Assembly (NCBI GenBank): GCA_045540915.1 | Contig: JAZQID010000068.1 | Location: 1 to 7,247, forward strand | Direction of reading: 5' to 3' | Length of the DNA stretch: 7,247 nucleotides | Source: RGIG2206 sp045540915 | Lineage (GTDB): Bacteria; Bacillota; Clostridia; Oscillospirales; Acutalibacteraceae | In this document: positions 5,726 to 7,247 of the stretch, piece by piece | How the letters are laid out: every line of letters begins with the position of its first letter | Numbering within the stretch: position 1 is the stretch's first letter | Program-made: the position numbers and the translations under genes | Notes under the pieces: generated by a model | Told to the model about the DNA's origin: nothing | Database searches by the model: none | The model's input: only the letters and a program-made list of their open reading frames with translations

Positions 5726-6253
5726 TTATTTTTGTCTTACCGCGTTGATGGTCAGGCTGTCGCCTAAAAACTCGTAGGTAAAGGAAATACCTGTCGCACC
5801 GTCGTTTGTCCCGTTGGAAACCTCAAACGACATTCCCTCGTTTGTTTCAAACGAAGTACAGTAGTATCCCTCATCCTTTGAGTAAAGGGATTTCTGCTTG
5901 TCTATGATTTCCTTGGTTAAAAACACGGCTGAATCGTAGTCGATATTCTCCACGGTGATGGTAGCCTGCGTTAAGCCTGACTTGCTTATAAGATAAACGC
6001 CTTTTGCATCGTGATCTCCGATCTTTTGGTCAAAGACATACTCGGTCATTAATGTGTCGCCGACATCTTTGGTTGTTTCCTCAGGCTCGCCAAGTTCACT
6101 TGTCAGCGAGCCTTTCGACATTCCGAAATAAAGATCGCCATCCCCTATCAGCAGATAGTCTTTGTTAAGCATGTTCGGCACCAACAGCAACGCCGCAACT
6201 ATTATCGCAACCCCTGCAATTACAGCACCCGAAATAAGCAATGTTTTTTTCAT
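5726..6253 (-). CDS. Membrane-anchored hypothetical protein with a GMS...LGEP motif, first gene of the island
   Basis: 175 residues: MKK start, a TM or signal anchor at about 5-26, then an extracytoplasmic domain. LYFGMSKGSLTSELGEPEE (41-59) resembles the GMsxxxVxxxLGxP helix turn seen in BamE/SmpA-like folds and several Gram-positive lipoproteins; this is a local resemblance only. The rest has repeated short strands (GVYLISKSGLTQATITVEN; GATGISFTYEF). No lipobox. The start at ATG 6253 is chosen over an in-frame ATG 60 bases upstream because a strong promoter lies across the extension and GGGGTGAG precedes this ATG. As the first gene after the promoter and the repeat array, it probably heads the operon that continues with the genes at 5274-5699 and 4176-5231. 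Confidence 0.82.
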   Translation of the reverse strand: MKKTLLISGAVIAGVAIIVAALLLVPNMLNKDYLLIGDGDLYFGMSKGSLTSELGEPEETTKDVGDTLMTEYVFDQKIGDHDAKGVYLISKSGLTQATITVENIDYDSAVFLTKEIIDKQKSLYSKDEGYYCTSFETNEGMSFEVSNGTNDGATGISFTYEFLGDSLTINAVRQK

Positions 6254-6284
6254 AATACTCACCCCAACATAATTTGGTAATTTT

Positions 6285-6313
6285 ATTATATAATCACAGT
6301 CGTTCATATTCAA
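6285..6313 (-). promoter_or_regulatory. Sigma-A promoter of the island operon
   Basis: Reading leftward: TTGAAT (6313-6308), 17 bases, TATAAT (6290-6285). The -10 is perfect and the -35 matches four of six. The predicted start is near 6278, leaving a leader of about 25 bases before ATG 6253. It lies just downstream of the spoIIR terminator and a periodic repeat array. Confidence 0.75.
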
Positions 6314-6321
6314 CCCTTAAA

Positions 6322-6351
6322 AGATTACAGAATGGTTACAGTTTGGTTACA
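6322..6351. promoter_or_regulatory. Three 11-bp-periodic direct repeats, candidate response-regulator operator
   Basis: On the plus strand GATTACA (6323-6329), GGTTACA (6334-6340) and GGTTACA (6345-6351) repeat at exact 11-base intervals; on the transcribed strand they read TGTAACC, TGTAACC, TGTAATC. The nearest copy ends nine bases upstream of the island promoter's -35. In-phase 11-bp direct repeats are the usual binding pattern of PhoB/PhoP/OmpR-type response regulators. The regulator is not in this window. Confidence 0.5.
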
Positions 6352-6383
6352 AAAAACGGAGTTGACTTGTCAACTCCGTTTTT
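6352..6383 (-). terminator. Intrinsic terminator of spoIIR
   Basis: A perfect inverted repeat, AAAAACGGAGTTGAC and its complement, around a minimal loop, starting two bases after the spoIIR stop. On the minus strand it runs into TTTTTT, so it ends the spoIIR transcript and separates it from the island operon. Confidence 0.9.
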
Positions 6384-6384
6384 C

Positions 6385-6987
6385 TTAGCCTTTTTTCAGG
6401 CGGGCCTTTAGCTGCTCGTACCATTCGACCACCTTGAAGCGCATTATATATTTGCCTGAGTTGGTCACAAGCTCGGCCTCGCCGTCGTTGAGGGCCTCGC
6501 TTACCTCTTTGGTCTGGGATGCGGCAGGAATGCACAGGTTCGGGTAGCAGACACACCACCAATTCTTGCCCTGTGCCTGCCCTATCTTCACCTGCAGGGC
6601 GGTGTACTCCCCTGCGGGCAGGGTAACATCGTCATACACCCTTGTATCAAACTCGGTGGGTGCGATCTCGACGCTGACGGGGTAATCGCATCCCATCTCC
6701 CTTAACTGCGCCTGTGCCGACGCGCAAAGAGCAGGCAGGTTATTCTCCGCCTGTTTAAGCGCGTCATCATAGCCGTCAACACTCTCAAACAGGTCGCCGC
6801 ACTCACTGAGTATGCGGTCGCGCACGGCGAGCTTGACCGCTTGGTCATAGTCGGAGTTAGAGTTTGCGAGCACGTGCAGACGCAGTACATTTGAGCGGAT
6901 AGAGTCACAGCGCGCCTCGAAGCCCGTCATTGTGATAAGTAGAGTGAAGACAAGCGCAAGTGCCATTGAAATATGGATCTTTTTCAT
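6385..6987 (-). CDS. spoIIR: Stage II sporulation protein R
   Basis: 200 residues, near normal length. A signal peptide or anchor covers about residues 5-22. The SpoIIR signatures are RLHVLANSNSDYDQ (36-49) followed by KLAVRDRIL, LPAGEYTALQVKIG (123-136) and KNWWCVCYPNLC (141-152). SpoIIR is made in the forespore under sigma-F, is secreted into the intermembrane space and triggers the SpoIIGA protease to process pro-sigma-E in the mother cell. The start is ATG 6987. Its ribosome binding site (AGGAAAGGA) is rather distant and partly enclosed in the 6993-7030 hairpin. ispE lies 50 bases upstream on the same strand. I saw no convincing sigma-F promoter: GCATA occurs at the end of ispE, but the matching -10 is poor. 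Family assignment is very secure. Confidence 0.97.
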   Translation of the reverse strand: MKKIHISMALALVFTLLITMTGFEARCDSIRSNVLRLHVLANSNSDYDQAVKLAVRDRILSECGDLFESVDGYDDALKQAENNLPALCASAQAQLREMGCDYPVSVEIAPTEFDTRVYDDVTLPAGEYTALQVKIGQAQGKNWWCVCYPNLCIPAASQTKEVSEALNDGEAELVTNSGKYIMRFKVVEWYEQLKARLKKG

Positions 6988-6992
6988 AAATT

Positions 6993-7030
6993 AAGACCGT
7001 CCTTTCCTAAACGGAGTATTGGACGGTCTT
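6993..7030. terminator. Hairpin between ispE and spoIIR enclosing part of the spoIIR ribosome binding site
   Basis: AAGACCGTCC (6993-7002) pairs perfectly with GGACGGTCTT (7021-7030) around an 18-base loop. On the plus side it is followed by TTTTT, but no plus-strand gene leads into it. On the minus strand it follows ispE by seven bases, with only a weak AATTT tail, so it may be a leaky ispE terminator. Its downstream arm contains the GGA of the spoIIR ribosome binding site. Confidence 0.55.
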
Positions 7031-7037
7031 TTTCATC

Positions 7038-7247
7038 TTATTCAAAAATTATGCCTCGGTCGGTCGGACTGCAAATTTGGCAATCGGTCACGCCCTTGAG
7101 CCGTTCAAAGCAGGCCTCTGCCCTACCACGCTCGGTAAAGGTGCCGAACAGGGTGGGGCCTGAGCCGCTCAGGGCAACGCTGACGGCGCCCGACGACATC
7201 ATTTCGCGGCGAATAGCAGAAGGTAATCCAAGTCGGAGGCCAAGCGG
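7038..7247 (-). CDS. ispE: 4-diphosphocytidyl-2-C-methyl-D-erythritol kinase, C-terminal fragment
   Basis: The last 69 residues of a GHMP-kinase family protein; the 5' part lies beyond the window. AVSVALSGSGPTLFGTF (21-37 of the visible part) is the conserved C-terminal GHMP motif in the form typical of IspE. IspE phosphorylates CDP-methylerythritol with ATP in the MEP route to isoprenoids, in the cytosol. The reading frame is open to the window edge and ends in TAA at 7040-7038. It lies upstream of spoIIR on the same strand, with a hairpin between. Other GHMP kinases share the motif, so some doubt remains, but the wording of this tail fits IspE best. Confidence 0.88.
   Translation of the reverse strand, partial: PLGLRLGLPSAIRREMMSSGAVSVALSGSGPTLFGTFTERGRAEACFERLKGVTDCQICSPTDRGIIFE

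Noticed and set aside
6254..6313. Upstream in-frame start at 6313 for the 5726-6253 gene
   Set aside because: The extension contains a well-formed promoter and leader, and MKK plus the signal anchor begins at 6253 behind GGGGTGAG.
7030..7060. Sigma-F promoter for spoIIR using GCATA at the end of ispE
   Set aside because: The -10 region at the right distance does not fit the GGNNANANT pattern, so only the -35-like half is present.

Overview
The window looks like a chromosomal segment of an endospore-forming member of the Clostridia (Firmicutes). The clues are a clear spoIIR, the 3' end of the MEP-pathway gene ispE just upstream of it, a DacF/PBP5-type protein at the other edge, strong AGGAGG-type ribosome binding sites and ordinary sigma-A promoters. 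I cannot name the genus.

Layout: (1) Bases 1-1156, minus strand: a PBP5/DacF-family protein whose 3' end lies outside the window. Its SxxK motif has lost the lysine. (2) Bases 1276-1971, plus strand: a small metallophosphoesterase. It is divergent from the PBP-like gene and their two candidate promoters overlap face to face. A perfect 12-bp terminator (1993-2022) closes it. (3) Bases 2026-6313, minus strand: a run of genes of unknown function that is visibly AT-richer than the flanks (spot counts of 60 bases: 22 G+C at 4321-4380, against 36 at 721-780 and 34 at 6601-6660). In transcription order it holds two small membrane-anchored or exported proteins, a 351-residue soluble protein beginning MGTWGTG, a protein with a C-terminal membrane hairpin, and two diverged paralogous two-TM proteins. 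(4) Bases 6385-6987: spoIIR with its own strong terminator. (5) Bases 7038-7247: the C-terminal end of ispE.

How it fits together: the flanks are sporulation, cell-wall and isoprenoid housekeeping genes. The middle reads as an accessory island transcribed as one unit or a few units. It starts at a good promoter (TTGAAT-17-TATAAT) with three 11-bp-periodic direct repeats just upstream, resembling a binding site for an OmpR/PhoB-family response regulator. Inside the island, copies of one terminator-derived repeat follow the genes. One copy is intact and two are degraded, which suggests growth by cassette addition and loss of internal termination.

The most notable unexplained structures are twin 25-codon ORFs that overlap the stop codons of both paralogous membrane-protein genes and share a [K/R]-E-W core at identical positions, the 11-bp operator-like array, and the lysine-less PBP5-like protein. 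No RNA genes, insertion sequences or CRISPR arrays were seen.
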